From NCBI RefSeq assembly GCF_033842475.1, contig NZ_JAWXYB010000018.1, forward strand, positions 1,905,501 to 1,969,500: DNA of 64,000 nt, given 5' to 3'. Source of the stretch: Acidiphilium acidophilum. Its GTDB lineage: Bacteria; Pseudomonadota; Alphaproteobacteria; Acetobacterales; Acetobacteraceae. Each line of letters opens with the position of its first letter. Position 1 is the first letter of the stretch. The notes under the pieces were generated by a model. The model saw only the letters and a program-made list of their open reading frames with translations. It made no database searches and was not told the DNA's origin. Both the position numbers and the translations under genes were made by a program. Of the stretch, positions 1 through 7,643 are shown piece by piece.

Positions 1-1353
1 CCGGGCGGGATCGGTCTCGCCATCGAGCAGGCTGCGAAACGTCAGCATCTCGCCGAACACGCTCGCGGTCTCGGCCAGGGTCAGCGGCGTCCGCGCCAGC
101 AGATAGCCCTGCTCCGCCGCAAGACTCTGGTGAATCCCATGGCCGAGTTCATGCGCCAGCGTCATCACGTCGCGCGAGCGGCCATGATAGTTCAGCAGAA
201 TATAGGGGTGGACATCCGGCACGGTCGGGTGCGCGAACGCCCCGCCGGACTTGCCCGGGCGCGGCACCGCATCGATCCAGGCATTGGTGAAAAACCGCTC
301 GCCGATAGCCGCGAGTTCCGGGCTGAACCCGCGATAGGCCGCCAGCACATGCGCCTGCGCCTCCGGCCACGCCACGGGCCGGTCGGCATCGTCCGGCAAT
401 GGCGCGTTGCGATCCCAATGCTCCAGCCGGTCGAGCCCGAGCCAACCCGCCTTCAACGTGTAATACCGGTGCGCAAGGCGCGGATAGGCCGAGGTCACCG
501 CCGCCACCAGCGCCGCCACCACCTCATCCTCGACCCGGTTGCTCCGGTTCCGCGCCGAGATCGGCGTGGGATAGTGCCGCCAGCCATCCTCGATCGCCTT
601 GTCCTTGGCGAGCGTGTTGGTGATCAGGGTGAACAGCCGGGCATTGCGCTGCAACACCACCCCGATCGCCCGACCCGCCGCTTCCCGCACCCCCCGGTCG
701 GGGTCGGACAGGCGGTTGAGCGCCGCGCTCAGGGTCAAGTCCTCCCCCCCGACCGGCACCCGCAGCGCCGCGATCGTCTCATCGAACAGGCGCGACCACG
801 CGGCATGGCCGGTCACATCCTTTTCGTGCAGCAGGCGCTCCAGATCGTCGGATAACTGATGCGGCCGTCCCTCCCGCAAATCGCGCAGCCACGGCGCATA
901 AACGGCAAGCCCCCCCTCATCGGCCAGCGCCGCGAAGGGCGCATCCTCGATCCGGTTGATCTCAAGGGTGAAAAACAACAGCCCGGTGCCGATCGCGGTG
1001 ATCCGCTCAGTCACCGACTGATAAAACCGCCCCGAAACGGCACTGCTCGCATCGGCGCTGAACACGAGCTGCGCATAGGCATGCAGCCGCGCCAACCGCT
1101 GTTCGAGCGCCTCATAGCGCCGGATCGCTCCGGCCAGCCCCGCCGCATCGAGTTCGCTCACCCGCCCGCGAAAATCGGCCCCGAACGCCCCGCAATCGGC
1201 GGCAATCGCCGCGAAATCCGCCTCGATCGCGGGATCTTCGGTGCCGCCATACAGATCGCCGAGCCGCCATTCCGGCAGGGGCGCGAGATCGCCGCCGCCA
1301 CCGAGATCGTCAGGGGCGCTGGCCGGGAGGTTGCGCGTGATCGGTTGGTTCAT
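1..1353 (-). CDS. pepF: Oligoendopeptidase F-type M3 metallopeptidase, C-terminus cut by window edge
   Basis: Cytoplasmic zinc endopeptidase of family M3 that degrades short peptides. The minus-strand frame is open from the ATG at 1353 to base 1, giving 451 residues of a family normally near 600. The zinc motif HELGHG is encoded at about 136-153, preceded by a typical substrate region with YILLNYHGRSRDVMTLA. The N-terminus starts MNQPITRNLP and has the helical PepF N-domain. The gene is divergent from rlmJ, with about 110 bp between the starts. The catalytic glutamate and both zinc histidines are visible; the third zinc ligand glutamate is probably the E of LAETASVFGE. Family assignment is firm, substrate is unknown. 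Confidence 0.92.
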   Translation of the reverse strand, partial: MNQPITRNLPASAPDDLGGGGDLAPLPEWRLGDLYGGTEDPAIEADFAAIAADCGAFGADFRGRVSELDAAGLAGAIRRYEALEQRLARLHAYAQLVFSADASSAVSGRFYQSVTERITAIGTGLLFFTLEINRIEDAPFAALADEGGLAVYAPWLRDLREGRPHQLSDDLERLLHEKDVTGHAAWSRLFDETIAALRVPVGGEDLTLSAALNRLSDPDRGVREAAGRAIGVVLQRNARLFTLITNTLAKDKAIEDGWRHYPTPISARNRSNRVEDEVVAALVAAVTSAYPRLAHRYYTLKAGWLGLDRLEHWDRNAPLPDDADRPVAWPEAQAHVLAAYRGFSPELAAIGERFFTNAWIDAVPRPGKSGGAFAHPTVPDVHPYILLNYHGRSRDVMTLAHELGHGIHQSLAAEQGYLLARTPLTLAETASVFGEMLTFRSLLDGETDPAR

Positions 1354-1462
1354 GGACTTCACAAATAGGCGCGAACGCCCGGGCGTCAAATGACGATCGG
1401 CTCAAACCACCCCGCCCCCGGGCTGGCGCACCGCACAGCACCCCGGTATCAGCGTTGCCACG

Positions 1463-2284
1463 ATGAATTATCGTCATGCCTTCCATGCCGGCAACGCCGC
1501 CGACTGCGTCAAGCACGCCCTGCTGGTCTCCCTCGCACGCGCCATGCTCGCCAAACCCAAACCGCTCTTCGTGCTCGACACCCATGCCGGAATCGGCAGC
1601 TACGACCTCACCGCCGCCGAAGCCACCCGCACCGGCGAATTCCACAACGGCATCGCCAAGCTGCGCCACAGCCCCCCCGAAGCGCTCGAGGATTTCGTCG
1701 CCCTGAGCGGCACGGCGGATCGCTACAACGGCTCCCCCGCCCTGATCCGCGCCCTGCTGCGCCCCGGCGACCGCCTCGCCCTCTGCGAACTCCACAAGGA
1801 GGACGCCGCCACCCTCCGCCGCCGCTTTCACGGCGATCCGCAAATCCAGATCCACCAGCGCGACGGCTACGAAGCCCTCACCGCCCTGCTCCCCCCGCCC
1901 GAACGGCGCGGGCTGATCCTGATCGACCCACCCTTCGAACGCACCGATGAATTCGCCGCCATCACCGCTGGGCTCGGCGTGGCGTGGCGCAAATTCCGCA
2001 CCGGCGTGTTCGCCATCTGGTACCCGGTCAAGCACCGCGCCCCGGTCCGCGACCTTTTCGATGCGATCGTCACCAGCGCGATCCCGGATGTCATCACCTG
2101 CGAAGTCATGTTCCGCCCGCCACTCGACCCCGCCCGGCTGAACGGCTGCGGCGTCCTGATCGTCAATGCGCCCTACGGCTTCACCACCGCAGCACCCCCG
2201 ATCCTGAACGCCCTGCGCGACCGCCTCGCCGAACCCGAAGGCTCAGCCGGCATCTCGGTCCTCACCGAAGAAACCCCGAAATGA
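1463..2284 (+). CDS. rlmJ: 23S rRNA (adenine-2030-N6)-methyltransferase RlmJ
   Basis: Methylates A2030 of 23S rRNA using S-adenosylmethionine. The 273-residue protein begins with the family signature MNYRHAFHAGNAADCVKH and carries the N6-adenine methyltransferase motif IV as DPPF (residues 155-158) after a hydrophobic strand. Length matches the family (about 280). The ATG sits about 110 bp from the divergent pepF start. The stop codon overlaps the gpsA start as ATGA at 2281-2284, so the two genes are probably translationally coupled. Confidence 0.95.
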   Translation: MNYRHAFHAGNAADCVKHALLVSLARAMLAKPKPLFVLDTHAGIGSYDLTAAEATRTGEFHNGIAKLRHSPPEALEDFVALSGTADRYNGSPALIRALLRPGDRLALCELHKEDAATLRRRFHGDPQIQIHQRDGYEALTALLPPPERRGLILIDPPFERTDEFAAITAGLGVAWRKFRTGVFAIWYPVKHRAPVRDLFDAIVTSAIPDVITCEVMFRPPLDPARLNGCGVLIVNAPYGFTTAAPPILNALRDRLAEPEGSAGISVLTEETPK

Positions 2285-3258
2285 CCCCCCCAACCCTCGC
2301 CGTCATCGGCACCGGCGCCTGGGGCACCGCCCTTGCAATCACCTATGCCCGCGCCGGGTATCACGTCACCCTCGTCGCCCGCACCGCCGCACAGGCCGAC
2401 CATCTCGCCCGAACCCGCGACAACCCGCATCTCCCCGACATCGCCCTGCCGGCCGCCCTGCGCGTGACCGCCGAAGTCCCGCCCGCGCCGATCCTCCTGC
2501 TCTGCCCGCCCTTCCAGCACCTCGGCACCACCCTCGCCCGCATCCCGCCCGGCAACGCCACCCTCGTGCTCTGCTGCAAGGGGGTCGATCGCGCCACGCT
2601 CCGCTTCGGCCCGGAAATCGCCGCCGCCGCCCATCCCGCCGCCCATGCCGCCACTCAAATCGCCCTGCTCACCGGCCCCAATTTCGCCCATGAAATCGCA
2701 GCCGGCCACCCCGCCGCCGCCGTGCTGGCGATGGCAGACCCCGACGCCCGCCACGCCTTGATCGCCCAGCTCGCCACCCCGCGCTTCCGCCTCTACGGCA
2801 GCCCCGACCTGATCGGTGCCGCCCTCGGCGGTGCCGCCAAAAATGTCATCGCTATCGCCGCCGGTGCCGTGATCGGTGCCGGCCTCGGCGAAAATGCCCG
2901 CGCCGCCCTGGTCACCCGCGGCCTCGCGGAAATCGCCCGCCTCGCCGTCGCCCTGGGCGGATCAGCCGAAACCATCGCCGGCCTCGCCGGATTAGGCGAC
3001 CTGATCCTCACCGCCACCGGCCAAAGCAGCCGCAATTTCCGCGCCGGCCTCGCCCTCGGCCACGGCCAACGCCCCGACCCCGCCACCGGCATCATCGAAG
3101 GCCTCGACACCGCCCCGGCCCTGCTCGCCCGCGCCCACGCCGCCGGATGCGACATGCCGGTCACCGCCACCGTCGTCGAATTGCTGGCCGGAACCATCGG
3201 CCTGAACGACGCGATCGAGCGATTGATGCGACGGGGGCTGCGGGACGAGGGTCAGTGA
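2281..3258 (+). CDS. gpsA: NAD(P)-dependent glycerol-3-phosphate dehydrogenase
   Basis: Reduces dihydroxyacetone phosphate to sn-glycerol-3-phosphate, the backbone for phospholipid synthesis. The 325-residue product opens with the Rossmann motif GTGAWGTALA (residues 10-19), then has the CCKGVD strand, the LTGPNFAHE segment, and GGAAKNVIAIAAG around residue 180 with the catalytic lysine. The start is the ATG overlapping the rlmJ stop; a longer upstream frame inside rlmJ lacks family similarity and is rejected. Cytoplasmic. Confidence 0.96.
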   Translation: MTPPTLAVIGTGAWGTALAITYARAGYHVTLVARTAAQADHLARTRDNPHLPDIALPAALRVTAEVPPAPILLLCPPFQHLGTTLARIPPGNATLVLCCKGVDRATLRFGPEIAAAAHPAAHAATQIALLTGPNFAHEIAAGHPAAAVLAMADPDARHALIAQLATPRFRLYGSPDLIGAALGGAAKNVIAIAAGAVIGAGLGENARAALVTRGLAEIARLAVALGGSAETIAGLAGLGDLILTATGQSSRNFRAGLALGHGQRPDPATGIIEGLDTAPALLARAHAAGCDMPVTATVVELLAGTIGLNDAIERLMRRGLRDEGQ

Positions 3259-3264
3259 AGCAGC

Positions 3265-3283
3265 AACGAAGTCTTTCGTTTTT
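3265..3283 (+). terminator. Weak hairpin plus T-run after gpsA
   Basis: AACGAA (3265-3270) pairs with TTCGTT (3275-3280) around a GTCT loop, and the right arm runs directly into further T residues. Only six base pairs, mostly A-T and G-C mixed, so it may be a weak intrinsic terminator 7 bases after the gpsA stop. Confidence 0.4.
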
Positions 3284-3390
3284 CGCCTGACCCGGAGGAA
3301 TTTACACCCGGCGGCGCTGACCTGACCTTTACCGACGCGGCTACCAGCCGTGGCGGCACCCAGCAGAAAAACCATATAATAGTTCTTGCA

Positions 3391-3406
3391 TGTTTTCGTG
3401 AAAACA
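3391..3406. promoter_or_regulatory. Palindrome upstream of the sulfur-uptake operon
   Basis: TGTTTTC GT GAAAACA is a perfect 7-bp inverted repeat located about 75 bp before the rhodanese start at 3481. A TATAAT hexamer lies just upstream at 3375-3380. The layout fits a promoter/operator for the rhodanese-YeeE cluster, but no -35 box is clear and the regulator is unknown. Confidence 0.3.
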
Positions 3407-3480
3407 CGTAACCGTGAGCGCAACGTCCATATTAAAAGACCGTAAACTTGCGGTCATATTCTCAGGGAGCGACCACAATC

Positions 3481-4452
3481 ATGCAGCCTAACCACGCCAA
3501 ATCCGGTATCAAGATCAATCTCGCCACCACCATGTCGGCGGTGCTGGCGCTTACGCTGTCGGGCATGTGTGCCGCGGAGGCTGCCGGACCGGTGGCCCCT
3601 CCGCTGGTGACCCCCGCATGGGTCGCCGCCCATTTGCATACACCGGGTATGGTGATCGTCGAGGTCTATGATTTCGACAAACAAAAGCCCGCCTACGCGA
3701 AAGAGCACATCCCCGGCGCGGTCTTCACCGGCTTCCTGAGTGACCATTGGCGTATTCCGATGAACGGCCTGCCCTTTGTGTTGCCCCCCGAGGCGACGAT
3801 AGCCAAGGTTATCGAAGGCGTCGGTATCAGCAACAACAGCCGTGTCATTCTGGTGCCCGGCGGCGCGGTCAAAGGCGATTTCCCGGCCACGACCCGGATC
3901 TACTGGACGCTGCGAATGGAAGGGATGAACAACGTTTCGATCATGAACGGCGGCGATCATGCCTGGCTCGCGAACCCCAAGGATGTGGTTGCCACCGGCG
4001 ATCTCACCCCCGCTGTCGGGAAGTTCACGCCGCATTACGATGCTGGCCTCCTCGCAACCCGCAGCATGGTTCAGGCCGATCTGAATACCCACAAGTTCCA
4101 GCTCGTCGATGCGCGACCGGCAAAACAGTATGACGGCAAGGTGAAGCCCGGCGTGGACAAGAAAGCCGGAACAATTCCGGGCGCGCTCAATCTGCCGTTC
4201 TCCGTGGTGCTGACTGCCGATCATGAAGGGATCATGGACCGGGCCGGCGTTGAGGGCGCCATGAAAAAGGCGGGTATCGCAACCGACAAGCCGACCTATA
4301 CGTTCTGCAATACAGGTCATCTCGCCTCGCTCGATTGGTTTGCGCTGCGCGAGATCGCCCATGTGCCGGATGTGAAACTCTATAGTGGATCGATGTCGGA
4401 ATGGACCCGCGATGCGTCCTTGCCGGTCGTCGATGGCAAATCCGCATTTTGA
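3481..4452 (+). CDS. Exported two-domain rhodanese (thiosulfate sulfurtransferase type)
   Basis: Transfers sulfane sulfur from thiosulfate or a persulfide to a thiol acceptor, probably in the periplasm. The ATG at 3481 is chosen because it has a good Shine-Dalgarno (AGGGAG) and begins a signal peptide (basic MQPNHAKSGIK, hydrophobic LATTMSAVLALTLSG, likely cleavage after AEA). A longer reading from 3448 would bury the signal. Two rhodanese domains follow; the N-terminal one has GGAVKGD where the active-site loop should be and so lacks catalytic Cys, while the C-terminal one has CNTGHLAS with Cys276. First gene of a run with two YeeE/YedE genes 40 bp downstream, implying that it acts on sulfur destined for import. 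Confidence 0.88.
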   Translation: MQPNHAKSGIKINLATTMSAVLALTLSGMCAAEAAGPVAPPLVTPAWVAAHLHTPGMVIVEVYDFDKQKPAYAKEHIPGAVFTGFLSDHWRIPMNGLPFVLPPEATIAKVIEGVGISNNSRVILVPGGAVKGDFPATTRIYWTLRMEGMNNVSIMNGGDHAWLANPKDVVATGDLTPAVGKFTPHYDAGLLATRSMVQADLNTHKFQLVDARPAKQYDGKVKPGVDKKAGTIPGALNLPFSVVLTADHEGIMDRAGVEGAMKKAGIATDKPTYTFCNTGHLASLDWFALREIAHVPDVKLYSGSMSEWTRDASLPVVDGKSAF

Positions 4453-4492
4453 ACCATCATCCTCCCGTCACTTTCGCCCCGAGTGAAATAGC

Positions 4493-5031
4493 ATGAGCCA
4501 AGCAAATCCAAGACCACAGCCCAGACCACGATGGAACCCCTATCTATCGGGTATAGCCCTCGGTGTTGTCCTGTTCGCAACGTTCTTCGTCTCAGGGCAC
4601 GGCCTCGGCGTGACCGGGGCAACGACCTCGATGACGGCTGTCACCGTTGCGGCGGTGGCCCCACATGCCATCGGGCCGCAGGATTATCTGGCTGCCTATG
4701 CCCGTGCAGGGTTGAACTCCTGGATCGTCTGGGAGGTCCTCGGCGTCGTCATCGGCGCGCTTGCCGGCAGCCTGATCGGCCGCAGGTTCAACGCGCAGAT
4801 CGATGGTCCACCGCGGCTCCGGTCGTTCGGTCGGCTTGGTCTGGCCATACTCGGGGGGGCAGTGTCGGGTTTCGGCGCCCGAATGGCGATGGGGTGCACC
4901 AGCGGTATGGGCCTCTCGGGCTCCGCACCTCTCGCCGTTGCCGGGTTTCTGTTCCTGATCGGATTTTTCGCCGCGGGTGTCGCGTTCGGCACTGTGTTCA
5001 AACCTCTCTGGCAAAGAAAGTCATTCTCATG
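4493..5031 (+). CDS. YeeE/YedE (TsuA-like) thiosulfate transporter, N-terminal half protein
   Basis: Inner-membrane protein of 179 residues with about four to five hydrophobic segments and the family signature GCTSGMGLSGS around Cys135. TsuA-type thiosulfate importers are normally single chains of about 330-360 residues with conserved cysteines along the channel. Here the module is encoded as two overlapping genes, this being the first half. Its stop (TGA 5030-5032) overlaps the start of the second half in ATGA. Together with the upstream exported rhodanese it suggests thiosulfate uptake. The substrate is inferred from family knowledge. Confidence 0.87.
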
Positions 5032-5625
5032 ATGATCCCCTGGTCCGGGCTGGTCCTCGGCGTTTTATTCGGCCTGATCCTTGAAGGCGCAGGTTTTGGA
5101 GATCCCGGCTGCCTGACCGCGCAACTGCGGTTCAGCAACTGGGCGGTGTTCAAGGTCATGTTCACCGCCATCGTGGTCAGCAGCATTATGCTGTATGCGT
5201 CACGGGCATTCGGGTTGATCCATCTGTCGGATATCTTTGTTCCCTCGGTGTATTTCTGGGGAACGCTGCTTGGCGGGGTCGGTGTCGGCATCGGCATGGC
5301 GGTCGGCGGTTATTGCCCGGGCACCTCGGCCGTGGCGATGGCCTCCGGACGGCTCGATGGCCTGCTGTTCCTGGTCGGCATCGGCGGCGGTACGCTCGCG
5401 TTCAATCAGGTCTATCCTTCAATCAAGCCCTGGATTTATGCTCAGACCGGACCCGCATCAATCACCGTGCCCCAGTTGCTGCACGTGTCTCCCTGGGGCG
5501 TTCTTGGCGCTCTCATGGCTATATTGGTCACGATCAGCTGGCTGGTCGATCGAACCAGATCAACCTCAATCCCCGCCACCGTCGCCCCGTTCGCGCCGGC
5601 AGGCACGTCTCAACCGAAACACTAG
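5029..5625 (+). CDS. YeeE/YedE (TsuA-like) thiosulfate transporter, C-terminal half protein
   Basis: 198-residue membrane protein completing the split transporter. It shows the repeat of the fold: LEGAGFGDPGCLTAQLRF with Cys28, then KVMFTAIVV, then GGYCPGTSAVAMASG with Cys96, and a C-terminal transmembrane helix near WGVLGALMAILVTISWL. These cysteines match the relay positions expected in the family. The start at 5029 overlaps the preceding stop by four bases, so the halves are likely made in equal amounts. An alternative start at 5032 removes only one Met. Confidence 0.87.
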   Translation: MMIPWSGLVLGVLFGLILEGAGFGDPGCLTAQLRFSNWAVFKVMFTAIVVSSIMLYASRAFGLIHLSDIFVPSVYFWGTLLGGVGVGIGMAVGGYCPGTSAVAMASGRLDGLLFLVGIGGGTLAFNQVYPSIKPWIYAQTGPASITVPQLLHVSPWGVLGALMAILVTISWLVDRTRSTSIPATVAPFAPAGTSQPKH

Positions 5626-5636
5626 GATCACACGCG

Positions 5637-5876
5637 ATGGCAAATAGCCGAACGAAATCATCCCGCCGTACAGTTTCACTGCTCGCAGTCGCGATCGGCT
5701 TGACACCGGCCTTGCCGGCTGCCGTCGGGACTTTCAACCCGATCGGGATCAGCGATGCCGCAACGCCGCAAAATCCCTGCGCCCCGTCAGCATCGACCGC
5801 CAAGGCTCAGTCACAGACTCCAGCCAAAGCCATGAAAAAAACAAAAAAGAAGCCGGCAAATCCCTGCGCCCCCTGA
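5637..5876 (+). CDS. Small exported peptide with duplicated NPCAP motif
   Basis: 79-residue protein starting 11 bp after the YeeE/YedE pair, with AGGA upstream of the ATG. A basic N-terminus (MANSRTKSSRR) and hydrophobic stretch VSLLAVAIGLTPALPAAVG look like a signal peptide. The mature part has NPCAP twice, once near residue 48 and once as the last five residues, separated by a lysine/alanine-rich linker. The only two cysteines are those in the motifs. No known domain recognised. A thiol carrier or metal-binding role beside a sulfur transporter is inference only. Confidence 0.7.
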   Translation: MANSRTKSSRRTVSLLAVAIGLTPALPAAVGTFNPIGISDAATPQNPCAPSASTAKAQSQTPAKAMKKTKKKPANPCAP

Positions 5877-5911
5877 CGTCCCCGTCCCGGGCGGTCCGCG
5901 CCCGCGAAGCA

Positions 5912-6475
5912 GTGACCGGGCAAATCATCACCTGGGCTTCACTGGGACAAAGCGCTCCGGCCCGCGTGCTCGCGGGCACGGAGCGCTTCACCGAGTGGGC
6001 CCGCTACCCGCAACCCGATGCGGTCGATCCGGACAGTTTGTGGCGCTTCTATTACCACGCGCATCCCCGGTCGGAGCGCCTGCACAACGAGCACGGACAT
6101 TTTCACATCTTCGTCCCTGCGTCGGCCAACGTCAGGTCCGAGCCTCCTCCCGCGAATTCCCATCTCATCGCCGTCTCCGTCGATTCCAAAGGGCTGCCAT
6201 TACGCCTGTTTACCACCAACCGCTGGGTGACGGACGAGGTCTGGCAAACCGCCGATGCGATGATCCGGCATCTGAAGTCACCTTCACTGCATCATGCCGA
6301 GCCGCGCGATGTTGCGGAATGGCTCAATCATCTGATTGTCATGTTCGGATCAACCATAGAAGCGCTCCTGAAGGCCCGCGATGAGCGCCTCAGTACCGGC
6401 GGCATCCTTCGGCATAAATCTCTTGAGGACCGCCGCCTGCGGATACCGAGTCAGCGAAGGATCAGAATCGAGTAA
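5912..6475 (+). CDS. DUF6969-like conserved protein
   Basis: 187 residues from a GTG start. The core FTEWARYPQPDAVDPDSLWRF is followed by YYHAHP and EHGHFHIF, a His-rich signature I associate with DUF6969-type proteins of unknown function, and then by a C-terminal helical part. The reading frame stays open upstream of the GTG (residues like SRAVRAREAV), so the true start may lie a little earlier, overlapping the NPCAP gene, at a non-standard codon. It follows the sulfur-uptake genes by 35 bp and may be co-transcribed. A metal-binding role is suggested by the clustered histidines but not shown. Confidence 0.72.
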   Translation: MTGQIITWASLGQSAPARVLAGTERFTEWARYPQPDAVDPDSLWRFYYHAHPRSERLHNEHGHFHIFVPASANVRSEPPPANSHLIAVSVDSKGLPLRLFTTNRWVTDEVWQTADAMIRHLKSPSLHHAEPRDVAEWLNHLIVMFGSTIEALLKARDERLSTGGILRHKSLEDRRLRIPSQRRIRIE

Positions 6476-6608
6476 CGACAACTCGAAGGAACCGGAATCT
6501 CCAAGTCGCTGCAGGCAATGCGACCGTTCAGGGCGTGGACCCATTGCAGCCGGATCGTCTCTGATCGAGCCTCCGAACCGCCCGCGACTCCGATCAGGAA
6601 AATTTTTC

Positions 6609-6632
6609 GCTTCTTTTTTACAAAAAGGAAGC
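6609..6632 (+). repeat. 24-base palindromic hairpin repeat, copy A
   Basis: Copy of an intergenic hairpin family: stem GCTTC/GAAGC extended by T-run/A-run, here with one T-G wobble, preceded by AAAATTTTTC. It lies in the 173-bp gap between the DUF6969-like gene and the convergent HAD gene, so it could act as a bidirectional terminator. It is the most diverged copy in the window and has no facing partner. Confidence 0.7.
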
Positions 6633-6648
6633 CCGTCCCTGACCTGAC

Positions 6649-7368
6649 CTAAACCCCGAACGCCTCGGCAATCCCGCCCACCCGGTCGGTCACGATATCC
6701 CATGCCTCCGCCGGTTTCGCCCGGTCGCCGGTCCCCGGCCCGTGTTCGGCGGGGCGGCTGATGAAGGCGGTGGCAAGGCCGAAACTCGCGGCGGCGGCGA
6801 GATCGTCGTTATGGGCGGCGGCGAGCATCACCTGATCGGGCGCGAGGCCGAGCAGATCGCACGCCCCGAGATAAACCTCGGCGTCCGGCTTGTAATGACG
6901 GAACAGATCCGCGCCGAACGTGACATCCCAGGGAAACAGGTTGCGTTTGGCAAGCGAGACCTGCAGCGCCAGATGACCGTTGGAAAGCGGCCCGATGATC
7001 GCGACGCTCTTGAGACGCCCCAGCCCCTCCGCCACGTCGGGCCACGGCGCGAGCCGGTGCCAGAGCCGCACCAGATGTTCGCAATCGGCATCGTCGAGCG
7101 GCCCGATTTCATGGCGGCGGGCAATGTTCATCAGGGCATCGCGATGCAGATCGTCCAATATGGTCCACGGCACCAGCCCGCGCCGCACCCGGTCCATCGA
7201 GGGCCGATAGGCACGCCGCCAGCTATCCGCGATCTCGGCCCAGTCGGCGGAAATCCCGCGCGCCGCCCCGAACGCGGAAAGCCCCGCGATCACGCTGCCA
7301 CGCCAATCCACCAGCGTGCCGAACACGTCGAACAGCACCGCCTTCGGTGCGTCCCGTAGCCGTGCCAC
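6649..7368 (-). CDS. Haloacid dehalogenase type II (HAD superfamily)
   Basis: 239-residue cytoplasmic HAD hydrolase. Motif I is LFDVFGTLVDW with nucleophile Asp14, motif II LSNGH, motif III lysine in FRHYKPDAEVY, and motif IV AAHNDDLAAAASFG. The order and the cap length match type II 2-haloacid dehalogenases, which hydrolyse short 2-haloacids, although family members also act on phosphate esters. The start is GTG at 7368. The upstream HIG1-like gene stops at 7371, two bases before, so the pair are probably one operon. Confidence 0.85.
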   Translation of the reverse strand: MARLRDAPKAVLFDVFGTLVDWRGSVIAGLSAFGAARGISADWAEIADSWRRAYRPSMDRVRRGLVPWTILDDLHRDALMNIARRHEIGPLDDADCEHLVRLWHRLAPWPDVAEGLGRLKSVAIIGPLSNGHLALQVSLAKRNLFPWDVTFGADLFRHYKPDAEVYLGACDLLGLAPDQVMLAAAHNDDLAAAASFGLATAFISRPAEHGPGTGDRAKPAEAWDIVTDRVGGIAEAFGV

Positions 7369-7370
7369 GC

Positions 7371-7559
7371 CTAGCGCCCGTAGAGCAGCAGCACCACGAC
7401 CAGCACGACTGCCACCGCCTGCAACCCGACGCGCCAGCGCATCAGCCGGTTCTGCCGTCGCGGATCGGCACCGGTCGTCATGCCGACCGCCCCGGTCAGC
7501 AGCACGGCGACCACGGCGATCATGTCAAGCCCGAGAAGAACGATCAGAAAATCACGCAT
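7371..7559 (-). CDS. HIG1-domain twin-transmembrane protein
   Basis: 62-residue integral membrane protein with two helices (residues about 4-24 and 43-60) linked by a short polar loop. The segment RLMRWRVGLQAVAV is the typical HIG1 motif (hypoxia-induced protein, PF04588), found in many small alphaproteobacterial proteins and related to respiratory supercomplex factors. It begins at ATG 7559 and ends two bases before the HAD gene. A respiratory function here is inference. Confidence 0.75.
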   Translation of the reverse strand: MRDFLIVLLGLDMIAVVAVLLTGAVGMTTGADPRRQNRLMRWRVGLQAVAVVLVVVLLLYGR

Positions 7560-7643
7560 TGGAGAGATATAGTCACAAAACGTATCGACGGGTAGAGGGT
7601 CGCGCGGTTGACATCACGCCGCCGCGCGCTTTCAGAGAAGCCC

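Noticed and set aside
7608-7643. TTG start of the MscS gene at 7608
   Set aside because: It would place 12 residues in front of an otherwise good signal peptide; ATG 7644 is better.
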